Assembly: GCA_947573605.1 (NCBI GenBank)
Contig: CANPGM010000009.1
Span: 1-64,000, forward strand
Reading direction: 5' to 3'
Length of the DNA stretch: 64,000 bases
Origin: an uncultured Roseburia sp.
GTDB taxonomy: Bacteria; Bacillota; Clostridia; Lachnospirales; Lachnospiraceae
The notes beneath the pieces were generated by a model, which was not told the origin of the DNA, did no database searches, and saw nothing but the letters and a program-made list of their open reading frames with translations. A program made the position numbers and the translations under genes. Below are positions 34,429 through 42,281 of this stretch, piece by piece. Position 1 is the first letter of the stretch. Every line of letters starts with the position of its first letter.

Positions 34429-35586
34429 ATGGAAAAATTAAAAGAAACGCTTCGCCTGATGGCTGGCAAAAATATCAACAAAATAATTATCAGCAAGCCC
34501 ATTCAAAAGTCCTCATTGTATAAGAAGATTGTGGTTGTAAAGAAAAAGGATTATTTTCAGGCCGCAAAATACACGGAAAAACAGGTGTTTCATGAGAATC
34601 TGGGGGAAGAAGCGCTTTTGGATTTTTTGTTTTCGACCGTCTGCAACGAATTTCTTCAGGTGAATGCCTGGGACAGGGAAAAGGAACATATTCTTCTTTT
34701 ATCAAAAAAAGGAAAGATTACGTATAAGACGAAGAAGGCGGCAGGCGAAGTCTGCAGTTTTGACGCGCACAACCGCCGGAAAAATTATCTTCTTACAGAA
34801 GGGCAGCGGATTCCTCCGTTGGAGGATATGGGAATTTTTACAAAAGAGGGGAAAGTAGCGGCTCCGATGTACGATAAATTCCGGCAGATTAACCGTTTTA
34901 TAGAAATCATAGACGATGCGGTCAGAGACGATCCGAAAGAAGAGATTCATATTGTAGATTTTGGCTGCGGAAAATCATATCTTACATTTGTGATATATTA
35001 TTACTTTACGGAAATTCTGCATAAGAAAGTGCGGATGCTCGGTCTCGACTTAAAAGAGGATGTAATTGAAAAATGCCGAAGGGCAGCGGACAAGTACGGA
35101 TATGAGGATCTGCGGTTTGAGACAGGAGATATTAAAGGCTTTCAGCCGCCGTTTGACGTTGATATGGTAGTTACGCTCCATGCCTGCGACACGGCGACCG
35201 ATTATGCGCTTTTTCATGCAGTACAGTGGAAGGCGAAAATGATTTTTTCCGTTCCCTGCTGCCAGCATGAGCTGAATCGGCAGATGCGGACAGAGGACTT
35301 GTCGCTGTTTACGAGATATGGTATTGTTAAGGAACGTATGGCGGCGCTGTCTACGGATGCGATACGGGCCAATCTGCTGGAGTACTGCGGTTATAAAACA
35401 CAGCTTTTGGAATTTATCGATTTTGCGCATACGCCGAAAAATATATTAATCCGCGCCGTACGTAAACCGGTAGTTCCCGCTGCGGTGAAGCAAAGATACC
35501 TGTCGGAAGTGGAACAGGTTCGAACGCAGTTTCAGTTTGAACCGACGTTTTATCGTCTCCTTAGCGAAGCCGGGCGGATCATATGA
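34429..35586 (+). CDS. Class I SAM-dependent methyltransferase (Methyltransf_32-like)
   Basis: 385 residues. The AdoMet motif I is IVDFGCGKSYLTF, motif II-III MLGLDLKEDVIEKCRR, and VDMVVTLHACDTATDYAL followed by the conserved VPCCQHELN form the active-site region of the Methyltransf_32 family. The N-terminal 150 residues include an extra domain. Related proteins are suspected RNA methyltransferases, and its position two genes before rsmA is consistent, but the target is not known. Confidence 0.85.
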   Translation: MEKLKETLRLMAGKNINKIIISKPIQKSSLYKKIVVVKKKDYFQAAKYTEKQVFHENLGEEALLDFLFSTVCNEFLQVNAWDREKEHILLLSKKGKITYKTKKAAGEVCSFDAHNRRKNYLLTEGQRIPPLEDMGIFTKEGKVAAPMYDKFRQINRFIEIIDDAVRDDPKEEIHIVDFGCGKSYLTFVIYYYFTEILHKKVRMLGLDLKEDVIEKCRRAADKYGYEDLRFETGDIKGFQPPFDVDMVVTLHACDTATDYALFHAVQWKAKMIFSVPCCQHELNRQMRTEDLSLFTRYGIVKERMAALSTDAIRANLLEYCGYKTQLLEFIDFAHTPKNILIRAVRKPVVPAAVKQRYLSEVEQVRTQFQFEPTFYRLLSEAGRII

Positions 35587-35619
35587 TGTCTTATGCATAG
35601 AAAGGATAAGGTTATTTTT

Positions 35620-36045
35620 ATGGAGGATTCTGTTTTAAAAGAGTTTCCGGATCGGGAAGCGTTTGAGAAGTATTGGGAAAATTCATATGTTCCGGTTGTT
35701 TATGAGGATGTTCAGGAGACATTTGAAGACTATTTGACCGCCGCAGACGGACATATTTTTCTTTCGGATTACGAAGAAAGGGGCTGTATTTCAAAAGAGG
35801 ATTTTGCAGAAAATCTTTCGCAGGAGGCTCAGTTTACGTTTCAGGACGGATTAACGGAAGCATTTTATGAAAAAAATCCAAAGCTTTATGAGAAAGCCTT
35901 TGCAATTTACGAGGAAGCGCAGATGGAAGGGCGGACGGACTGCGACACGGCGTCCGTATTTCATGAAACGTACCAAAGACTTTATCTTGCATTTTTAAAC
36001 CGGCTTTATGATGAAAAAATTGCCGGAAATAAAGGGAAGGCGTAA
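35620..36045 (+). CDS. Small acidic hypothetical protein
   Basis: About 141 residues, acidic (rich in Glu and Asp), mostly helical, no membrane segment or recognised motif. AAGG before ATG 35620 sets the start; the frame opens at 35593. It lies between the methyltransferase and rsmA, two bases before the latter, so it is in the same operon. Function unknown. Confidence 0.65.
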   Translation: MEDSVLKEFPDREAFEKYWENSYVPVVYEDVQETFEDYLTAADGHIFLSDYEERGCISKEDFAENLSQEAQFTFQDGLTEAFYEKNPKLYEKAFAIYEEAQMEGRTDCDTASVFHETYQRLYLAFLNRLYDEKIAGNKGKA

Positions 36046-36047
36046 GA

Positions 36048-36935
36048 ATGGCATCACTTGGAATCCCGCAGAATACAATTCAGATTCTGCAGAAGTATCG
36101 CTTTAATTTTCAGAAAAAATACGGGCAGAATTTTTTAATTGATACGCACGTCCTTGACAAAATTATGGAGGCGTCCGAGATTACGGACCGGGATTTTGTA
36201 TTGGAGATCGGGCCGGGGATCGGTACGATGACACAATATCTGTGTGAACGCGCCAGAGCGGTTGCGGCGGTGGAGATTGATAAAAGCCTGATCCCGATTT
36301 TATCCGATACTTTAAGCGCTTATGATAATGTCGAGATTATTCAGGAAGACGTTTTAAAGCTGGACTTAAACCGTCTTGTCCGGGAAAAAAACGATGGGAA
36401 GCCGATTAAGGTGGTTGCGAATCTTCCTTATTATATTACGACGCCGATTATTATGGGATTGTTCGAAAATCGCGTTCCGGTTGAGCGAATTACGGTAATG
36501 GTGCAAAAGGAGGTCGCCGATCGGATGCAGACGGGCCCGGGCTCTAAAGATTACGGCGCGCTATCATTGGCGGTGCAGTATTATGCAAAGCCGGAAATTA
36601 TTGCCAATGTGCCGCCGAACTGCTTTATGCCGAGGCCAAATGTCGGAAGCGCGGTCATTCGACTGACCAGGCATACAAAGCCTCCCGTATCGGCTAAAGA
36701 CGAAGACCTTATGTTTCGGTTAATCCGGGCCTCTTTTAATCAGCGCCGAAAAACACTTGCAAACGGTTTGAGGAATGCGAACGATTTAAATCTGACAAAA
36801 GAGCAGATAGAAGAGAGTCTTTCGGAACTTGCCGTTCCGGCTGCAATTCGGGGAGAAGCGCTGACATTAGCGCAGTTTGCAGAATTAAGCGACATCATCG
36901 GCAGAAAAATTTTAGAAAAAAATCATGGGATTTAA
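36048..36935 (+). CDS. rsmA: 16S rRNA (adenine 1518/1519-N6) dimethyltransferase
   Basis: 295 residues, full length for KsgA/RsmA. It dimethylates two adjacent adenines near the 3' end of 16S rRNA late in 30S assembly. Visible motifs: KKYGQNFLID at the N-terminus, AdoMet motif VLEIGPGIGTMTQYL, acidic AAVEIDKSL, and catalytic ANLPYYITTPI, with VQKEVADRM. The C-terminal RASFNQRRKTLANGL is also diagnostic. It is the last gene of the run that starts at 33913. Confidence 0.95.
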   Translation: MASLGIPQNTIQILQKYRFNFQKKYGQNFLIDTHVLDKIMEASEITDRDFVLEIGPGIGTMTQYLCERARAVAAVEIDKSLIPILSDTLSAYDNVEIIQEDVLKLDLNRLVREKNDGKPIKVVANLPYYITTPIIMGLFENRVPVERITVMVQKEVADRMQTGPGSKDYGALSLAVQYYAKPEIIANVPPNCFMPRPNVGSAVIRLTRHTKPPVSAKDEDLMFRLIRASFNQRRKTLANGLRNANDLNLTKEQIEESLSELAVPAAIRGEALTLAQFAELSDIIGRKILEKNHGI

Positions 36936-37003
36936 TTGCAAATTTCAAGAATCAGGGTATAATGTTTTAGCATAGAAGCCAAAAGGCATAAGCGGAGATG
37001 AAA

Positions 37004-38137
37004 ATGGACGAATTTAACAGTAATCTGGACAAGAAAGAGGAAATAAACGGTCAGCCGGCTGCGGAACCGGAACAGACGGTGACATCCGGGACGGAATCTT
37101 TTGCGCAAAAGACGGCAGATACCGGAAACGTACCGAATCCGGAAGAGCCATATGTACAGCGGCCGAGCCAGAAATACGGAAGAACCGCGTATCAGCAGCA
37201 AATGGAAAACAATCTCGATATGCGCGGACCGAATCCGTATGTCTATGAAGGATATCGGATGGGGCAGTCTTATCGGAGCGAAGCATACCGCAACCTGTAC
37301 AGAGAAGACGGGTATGATCATTCCGGTATGCTCTATAAGGATGATGTGTACCGCAAGCCGGACGGAAGCTTCGGATACGGCCGGCCGGACCAGGAGCAAA
37401 ACGGTCCGCAGGGCGGCGATCCGTATTGTCAGCCGAATCAGCCGTACGGAAACGGGAGTAACGGCCAGCCGAATCAGCCGTACGGAAACGGGAGCAATGG
37501 CCAGCCGAATCAGCCGTACGGAAACGGAAGCTACGGTCAGCCGAATCAGCCGTACGGAAACGGCAGCAACGGACAAGGGTATAATCAGCCCTACGCAAAC
37601 GATCCCTACCGCCAGCCGTGGCCATACGGGAATTACGGTCAGCCGAATCAGCCGTACGCAAATCCGCCATACGGCAGGCCGGCAGAAAAGCAGAAGGAGC
37701 CGGTCAGCAGTGTATTTGCGTATATTTTAATGGCATTAGTGGCCGTATCCGTGATTATCGGTATTTTTAATTATCTGGCCGTATTTGATGTGATGAAAAA
37801 GGTGCCGTCTTTTGATTATGCCACCATTTTTCGGATACTGCAAAACGATCCCGGATATACGGGACTGGCATTGATTAGTCAGTGTGTCACGATTGTTACG
37901 ATTATTTTTCTGGTGTTGGATATTGTGAAAATATACAGGGCAAATTACAAAGTGACGGGTTTGATTCTGTTCGCTATTTTTTTAAGACCGGCTTATTTTA
38001 TCTGGAGGGCCTATCTGCTTGGAAAGAAGAAAGCCTTTCCGATTGTATTTACAGTTGCAGCATACGGAATACCGTTTATTATGGTTTTTTATTTTTCTTA
38101 TCACATGGTAATGGAAATTATGTATACGATGCCATGA
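37004..38137 (+). CDS. Repeat-rich membrane protein with QPNQPYGNGSNG units
   Basis: About 377 residues. The N-terminal 235 residues are hydrophilic and rich in Gln, Pro, Tyr, Gly and Asn, with four exact or near-exact 12-residue units QPNQPYGNGS(N/Y)G and a fifth diverged one. The C-terminal third has three to four membrane segments (AYILMALVAVSVIIGIF, GLALISQCVTIVTIIFLVLDI and two more). This is the layout of Lachnospiraceae proteins annotated as proline-rich membrane or DUF4870-like proteins. ATG 37004 fits GGAG six bases upstream better than ATG 36998. Function unknown. Confidence 0.75.
   Translation: MDEFNSNLDKKEEINGQPAAEPEQTVTSGTESFAQKTADTGNVPNPEEPYVQRPSQKYGRTAYQQQMENNLDMRGPNPYVYEGYRMGQSYRSEAYRNLYREDGYDHSGMLYKDDVYRKPDGSFGYGRPDQEQNGPQGGDPYCQPNQPYGNGSNGQPNQPYGNGSNGQPNQPYGNGSYGQPNQPYGNGSNGQGYNQPYANDPYRQPWPYGNYGQPNQPYANPPYGRPAEKQKEPVSSVFAYILMALVAVSVIIGIFNYLAVFDVMKKVPSFDYATIFRILQNDPGYTGLALISQCVTIVTIIFLVLDIVKIYRANYKVTGLILFAIFLRPAYFIWRAYLLGKKKAFPIVFTVAAYGIPFIMVFYFSYHMVMEIMYTMP
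37430..37573 (+). repeat. Tandem 36-bp coding repeat, four units
   Basis: Four successive 36-base units starting CAGCCGAATCAGCCG, at 37430, 37466, 37502 and 37538, with only a few synonymous or Asn/Tyr differences. A partial related unit lies at about 37639. The near-identity at DNA level means the array can change copy number by slippage or recombination while staying in frame. Confidence 0.9.
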
Positions 38138-38165
38138 CATATCACATGCCCTGATATTTAATATG

Positions 38166-38215
38166 GAATGTTAAACCCTTCCGCTTCATATAATAAAGGA
38201 GCGGGAGGGTTTTTT
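38166..38215 (+). promoter_or_regulatory. Sigma-E-like promoter inside a terminator hairpin before spoIID
   Basis: GAATGTT (38166-38172), 14-base spacer, CATATAAT (38187-38194) match the mother-cell sigma-E consensus. The -10 lies in the loop of a hairpin AACCCTTCCGCT (38174-38185) / AGCGGGAGGGTT (38200-38211) followed by six T, which is a proper intrinsic terminator for the upstream gene. The distal arm contains the spoIID ribosome site GGGAGGG (38204-38209). A transcript started at about 38201 would lack the first arm and leave the site open; read-through from upstream would be terminated or the site hidden. Confidence 0.7.
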
Positions 38216-39115
38216 ATGCCAGAACAGCGACGGAAAAAAAGAGCAATGAAGAAATTGAACACGATATTGTCAGGCATTCTTCTTATATTATTACTGCCTG
38301 TTTTTTTTACGGTTCTGTATCAGAAAATGCAGATGGAAGACATTACGGGCGAAAAGAAAACGGAAAGCGAAGCGGCGGAGGAAGAACTAATCGGGATTCT
38401 TGCCCGCGAAATCAGTGTAAAGCATTCGGACGAATGTATCAAAGCGCAGAGTGTAATCGCAAGAACAAATCTTTTGTTTGCCAGAGAGAATCAGACGGCA
38501 CTGCCCGAAGCGCTCACGGCAGAACAGATGAAGGAGCTTTGGGGGGAAGAATTTTCTGCCGTTTGCGACAGGCTGAAGGAGCTCATTTTAGAGACAAAAG
38601 GACAGACATTACAGTATGACGGACGATACATATATGCCGCATATCATTCGGTTAGTGCGGGAAACACAAGGAATATGCAGGAATTGTACCCGAATTCCGA
38701 TATGCCTTATCTGAAAACAGCTGCCTGTCATGGAGATACTGCGGCGGAAGGATATCTGTGTGTAAATTACTGGGAAGGAGAAGAGTTTTTAAAAATCTGC
38801 CGTGATATGTTTCCGGAAGACCAAATAGAAAACATAAGTTCGGTACAGGTGACGGAGAGAGACAGCGCAGGTTATGTGCTTAAGGTACAGGTGGGACAAA
38901 CTATATATGACGGAGAAGAATTTCGCAGACGTATGGGATTGCATTCCACTCATTTTACGCTGACGGAACTGGAAGGCAATGTACGTGTAGTTACGCTTGG
39001 GCTGGGACACGGGTTCGGATTAAGCCAGCATACCGCGCAGCTGCTGGCAGAAGATGGCAAAAATTACAATGAAATCCTGCAATACTTTTATCCGGGAGCC
39101 GAAATCACTGAATAA
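38216..39115 (+). CDS. spoIID: SpoIID-type peptidoglycan lytic transglycosylase
   Basis: About 299 residues. A single N-terminal membrane segment (residues 15-34) anchors it. The SpoIID domain shows LIGILAREISVKHSDECIKA with the catalytic Glu equivalent, AAYHSVSAGNT, and the C-terminal GHGFGLSQHTAQLLAEDG with ILQYFYPGAEI. SpoIID cleaves peptidoglycan to drive engulfment of the forespore, acting with SpoIIP and SpoIIM. The start ATG 38216 lies just after the T-run of the hairpin. It is followed by spoIIQ, the same order as in Bacillus. Confidence 0.9.
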   Translation: MPEQRRKKRAMKKLNTILSGILLILLLPVFFTVLYQKMQMEDITGEKKTESEAAEEELIGILAREISVKHSDECIKAQSVIARTNLLFARENQTALPEALTAEQMKELWGEEFSAVCDRLKELILETKGQTLQYDGRYIYAAYHSVSAGNTRNMQELYPNSDMPYLKTAACHGDTAAEGYLCVNYWEGEEFLKICRDMFPEDQIENISSVQVTERDSAGYVLKVQVGQTIYDGEEFRRRMGLHSTHFTLTELEGNVRVVTLGLGHGFGLSQHTAQLLAEDGKNYNEILQYFYPGAEITE

Positions 39116-39158
39116 ACCTTAGAAAACCGGCAACACTATAGTTAAAAATAAACTATGG

Positions 39159-39968
39159 ATGGTGAATAAGGTTATGAGAAGAAATGGATTATCCGCATTT
39201 TGGCAAAAGAAACAATACGTGATTGCCGGTGCACTGATTGTCGCTGCCGCAATTGGAATGACTGCCCTTTACAGCAGAAGCCAAGCAAAGGAAAGAGAAG
39301 AACTGGAAAAAGAAATTGCGCGTGAGATGGAACAGGAACATGCCGCAGACGTTGCAAAAGAGGAAGATACAGAGAAGAAAGACGCGGAAGCGGCTTCTTC
39401 TGTCGTAAAGCCGAAAGAGAGTGAAAAAGAGGAAAAGGCTGAGGTAGAAAAGGAAACAGAGGAATCGGAGGAACCGGAAACGGAAGTCGCGCAGGAGGAA
39501 CCTCCGGTACAGCAGGAGACAAAAGACGTAGGTACGGTAGAACCGACGCTTCATTTTGCGGCGGATGAAGGGATCCTCTGGCCGATGGAAGGCAATGTAA
39601 TTATTAACTACAGCATGGATTCATCCGTATATTTCGCGACGTTAGACCATTATAGATATAATCCCGGCATTGTCATTTCCGGAGATGTCAACAGCAAAGT
39701 CTATGCGGCGGCTAAGGGTAAAATCGTAGGAATTGAAGACGATGATATTACGGGCACTACGCTCACGCTCGACCTCGGAGACGGATATCAGGCAGTTTAC
39801 GGACAGCTTAAAGAACTTAATTTCGGCGTCGGCGATTATGTGGAAGCGGGACATGTTCTCGGTTATGTCAGCGAGCCGACCAAGTATTTTTCCGTAGAAG
39901 GAAGCAATCTCTACTTTGAAATGCGCAAGGACGGAGTACCGATTGATCCGATTGAATTTTTTGAATAA
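39159..39968 (+). CDS. spoIIQ: SpoIIQ-like LytM/M23-fold protein, catalytic residues absent
   Basis: 269 residues. One membrane segment (residues 20-40), a long Glu/Lys-rich stalk (45-125), and a C-terminal M23/LytM-fold domain from about 145. The zinc-site histidines are missing: the usual HxGxD position reads YNPGIVISGD and the HxH position reads NLYFEMRKDG. This fits SpoIIQ, which in Bacillus is also degenerate and pairs with SpoIIIAH to form the forespore channel. Its position after spoIID supports the call. The exact start (39159 or ATG 39174) is uncertain. Confidence 0.85.
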   Translation: MVNKVMRRNGLSAFWQKKQYVIAGALIVAAAIGMTALYSRSQAKEREELEKEIAREMEQEHAADVAKEEDTEKKDAEAASSVVKPKESEKEEKAEVEKETEESEEPETEVAQEEPPVQQETKDVGTVEPTLHFAADEGILWPMEGNVIINYSMDSSVYFATLDHYRYNPGIVISGDVNSKVYAAAKGKIVGIEDDDITGTTLTLDLGDGYQAVYGQLKELNFGVGDYVEAGHVLGYVSEPTKYFSVEGSNLYFEMRKDGVPIDPIEFFE

Positions 39969-40148
39969 AAAAGTGCACAAATAAGAAAAGCCGACATATG
40001 ATATAAAAAGGGTCAGAAAAATCCGCAATCGAACATTCACATTTTCACAGGAGAAAAAACCTTTAAGTGAAAAATATTTCCTCTTGTATATTCCGAACGG
40101 CGGAACCCGATTGAGTACCATATTTCGATTGCTTTTCATAACAAAATT

Positions 40149-40172
40149 CCCTGCTTTTATATAAAAGCGGGG
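40149..40172. repeat. Palindrome upstream of the DEAD-box promoter
   Basis: CCCTGCTTTTATATAAAAGCGGGG: the perfect core GCTTTTATATAAAAGC extends with C/G pairs on each side. It is 14 bases upstream of the -35 box and could be an operator or a terminator remnant; no T-run on either side. Confidence 0.45.
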
Positions 40173-40185
40173 TTACATATAAATC

Positions 40186-40214
40186 TTGACAAATAAATAT
40201 TGCTGTGCTAGAAT
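40186..40214 (+). promoter_or_regulatory. Strong sigma-A promoter of the DEAD-box helicase leader
   Basis: TTGACA at 40186-40191, 17-base spacer, TAGAAT at 40209-40214. Transcription should begin near 40221, giving a leader of about 210 bases. Confidence 0.88.
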
Positions 40215-40221
40215 ATATAAA

Positions 40222-40285
40222 GTTGTGCAAATTGTACAACAGCAGAAGCAATGTGTGTGAGGGCGCATTTTATGCGTCCTTTTTC
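40222..40285 (+). promoter_or_regulatory. Leader with hairpin and terminator-like attenuator
   Basis: A first small hairpin GTTGTGC-AAATT-GTACAAC (40222-40240) sits at the predicted 5' end. AGGGCGCAT-TTT-ATGCGTCCT (40260-40280) then runs into five T and looks like an intrinsic terminator, 144 bases before the helicase start. A transcript of about 65 bases would result if it terminates. Long 5' leaders are common in cold-regulated helicase mRNAs. Confidence 0.6.
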
Positions 40286-40391
40286 TAATGAAATAAAACC
40301 GGATGAATTGCAGGTCGGCGGTTGGTTCGGTTGGATTTGTTTCACCAGTAGTAGAATGGAGGAAGGTTGAACGTATATCGCTTTCAGCCTT

Positions 40392-40428
40392 ATGAAAAGC
40401 CGCTCATGCGGCAGATTGAGAGGAAAAA
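40392..40428 (+). promoter_or_regulatory. Shared leader hairpin element, copy A
   Basis: ATGAAAAGCCGCTCATGCGG followed by CAGATTGAGAGGAAAAA, directly before the helicase start. The hairpin is GCCGC-TCAT-GCGGC and the end supplies the ribosome site GAGAGGA. Nearly the same sequence precedes the alarmone synthetase at 59509. The internal ATG is out of frame with the helicase gene. Confidence 0.7.
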
Positions 40429-42024
40429 ATGGAAACAACCAGATTTGACGAATTGAATTTATATCCGCAGGTGCTCCGCGCCATCCGGGAAATGGGCTTT
40501 GAGGAAGCGACGCCGATACAGGGGCAGGCAATACCGGTTGTCATGTCGGGAGCGGACGTCATCGGACAGGCGCAGACAGGAACCGGGAAGACGGCTTCTT
40601 TCGGTATTCCGGTGCTTCATAAAGTGGACGTCAACAATAAGAAAACGCAGGCGCTGATTCTTTCGCCGACAAGAGAGCTTGCAATTCAGGTGTCGGAGGA
40701 AATCAGAAAGCTTGCGAAGTATATGCATGGAGTAAAGGTACTGCCCGTCTACGGCGGACAGGATATTAACCGGCAGATTAAAGCATTGAAAGGCGGAGCG
40801 CAGATTATTATCGGGACGCCCGGACGTATTATGGACCATCTTCGCAGAAAGACGATTCGCTGCGAGGCGGTAAATATGATTGTGCTTGACGAAGCCGACG
40901 AAATGCTGAATATGGGCTTTCGCGAGGATATCGAGACGATCTTGGAGTATATTCCGCAGGAAGGACGGCAGACGGTGCTTTTTTCTGCGACAATGCCGAA
41001 GCCGATTCTGGATATTACGAGAAAGTACCAGCATGACGCCGTAAAAATCCGAGTCGTAAAAAAGGAACTGACCGTTCCGAGTATCGAACAGTACTATTAT
41101 GACGTTAAGCGCAAGGATAAGACAGAGGTTCTTACAAGGCTCCTTGACTATTATAACCCGAAGCTTTCCCTTGTGTTCTGTAATACGAAAAAAATGGTAG
41201 ACGAGCTTACCGAAGCGCTGAAAGGCCGCGGTTATTTTGCCGAAGGACTTCACGGCGATATGAAGCAGTCGCAGCGCGACCGCGTGATGAAATCATTCCG
41301 CAGCGGACGGGTGGAAATTTTGATTGCTACAGATGTAGCGGCAAGGGGAATCGACGTGGATGACGTCGAGGCTGTTTTTAACTATGATATTCCGCAGGAT
41401 GACGAATATTATGTACATCGTATCGGAAGGACCGGGCGCGCCGGAAAGGCAGGACGAGCATTTACGTTTGTAAAAGGAAAAGAAGTCTATAAACTGAAAG
41501 ATATTATGCGTTACTGTAAGACAAAAATTCTGTTTCGGCCGATTCCTTCTACCGATGATGTGGCGCAGATTAAATCGGAAAAGGTGTTAGATCAGATTGC
41601 CGCCGTCATTGAAAGTGAAAACTTAAAAGATATGATAGAAATTATTGAGCGCCAGGTCAACGACGCCGATTATACCGCAATGGACATTGCGGCGGCGTTT
41701 TTAAAGCAGGCGCTCGGTCAGGTAAATCTGGATAATGACAGGGACAGCGGAGAGATCGACTGGGAGAATACCGGTGCGGAAGAAGGCATGGTGCGTTTAT
41801 TCGTTAATGTCGGAAAAATTGACCGCGTAAAGCCGGGAGATATTCTGGGCGCGGTAGCAGGAGAATCGGGTATGCCGGGAAATCTTGTCGGCGCCATTGA
41901 TATGTACGATAAATATACTTTTGTAGAAGTACCGCGCGAATACGGTGCGGATGTATTAAAGGCTATGAAAAATGCAAAAATTAAGGGACGTTCGATTAAT
42001 ATGGAGCCGGCGAATCAGAAATAA
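40429..42024 (+). CDS. DEAD-box RNA helicase (DeaD/CshA-like) with DbpA-type RNA-binding domain
   Basis: 531 residues. Q motif FEEATPIQGQAI, Walker A AQTGTGKT, PTRELA, DEAD box LDEADEMLNMGF, SAT, RGIDVDDVEAVFNYD and HRIGRTGRAGKAG are all present. Residues from about 455 carry a DbpA/CsdA-like RNA-binding fold (VRLFVNVGKIDRVKPGDILG). It unwinds RNA in ribosome assembly, RNA decay and cold adaptation. A strong promoter, an attenuator-like leader and a strong terminator frame it as a single-gene unit. Confidence 0.95.
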   Translation: METTRFDELNLYPQVLRAIREMGFEEATPIQGQAIPVVMSGADVIGQAQTGTGKTASFGIPVLHKVDVNNKKTQALILSPTRELAIQVSEEIRKLAKYMHGVKVLPVYGGQDINRQIKALKGGAQIIIGTPGRIMDHLRRKTIRCEAVNMIVLDEADEMLNMGFREDIETILEYIPQEGRQTVLFSATMPKPILDITRKYQHDAVKIRVVKKELTVPSIEQYYYDVKRKDKTEVLTRLLDYYNPKLSLVFCNTKKMVDELTEALKGRGYFAEGLHGDMKQSQRDRVMKSFRSGRVEILIATDVAARGIDVDDVEAVFNYDIPQDDEYYVHRIGRTGRAGKAGRAFTFVKGKEVYKLKDIMRYCKTKILFRPIPSTDDVAQIKSEKVLDQIAAVIESENLKDMIEIIERQVNDADYTAMDIAAAFLKQALGQVNLDNDRDSGEIDWENTGAEEGMVRLFVNVGKIDRVKPGDILGAVAGESGMPGNLVGAIDMYDKYTFVEVPREYGADVLKAMKNAKIKGRSINMEPANQK

Positions 42025-42047
42025 AGGCAAAGAGTGAGCGAACAGGC

Positions 42048-42087
42048 AGAACTGCCGCAGCGGAAACGAAGCTGCGGCAGTTTTTTA
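42048..42087 (+). terminator. Intrinsic terminator after the DEAD-box helicase
   Basis: AACTGCCGCAGC pairs with GCTGCGGCAGTT, followed by further T. Its T-tract abuts the dispersed repeat. Confidence 0.9.
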
Positions 42088-42090
42088 CCC

Positions 42091-42170
42091 TATAGGAAAC
42101 TGCGTCGTCAGACGCATGTATTCACAAGTTCGCTTTGCGAACTTGCAGAGAGTGCGAAGCGCTCTTTTTT
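42091..42170 (+). repeat. Dispersed repeat, full copy, behind the helicase terminator
   Basis: Essentially identical to the copy at 11327: TATAGGAAAC, three hairpins and a T-tract. It begins right behind a terminator T-tract (left flank TTTTTTACCC) and ends in TTTTTTACGT. The third hairpin with its T-tract is a second terminator in tandem. Confidence 0.88.
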
Positions 42171-42281
42171 ACGTTCTTCATCAAATCTTAATGTTTTGCC
42201 TCATTGGAAATTCATATTTATTCCTTTACAATAAAGGCATGATCATAAAAAGAGTCGGAAAACGGCGGAATGAGAGGAAAC

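Noticed and set aside
37014-37670. Long minus-strand frame rich in Arg, Asp and Ser
   Set aside because: It is a shadow of the tandem repeats in the + strand gene at 37004, with low-complexity composition and no start signal.
37430-37680. Regular repeats that might look like a CRISPR array
   Set aside because: The units are contiguous without unique spacers, and they encode an in-frame repeated peptide of a membrane protein.
40149-40172. Palindrome considered as a terminator of spoIIQ
   Set aside because: It is about 180 bases past the stop and lacks a T-run on either strand; kept only as a low-confidence dyad.
40492-41253. Long minus-strand frame opposite the DEAD-box helicase
   Set aside because: Antisense shadow of a well-conserved coding region; composition is the mirrored codon pattern and no start signal is visible.
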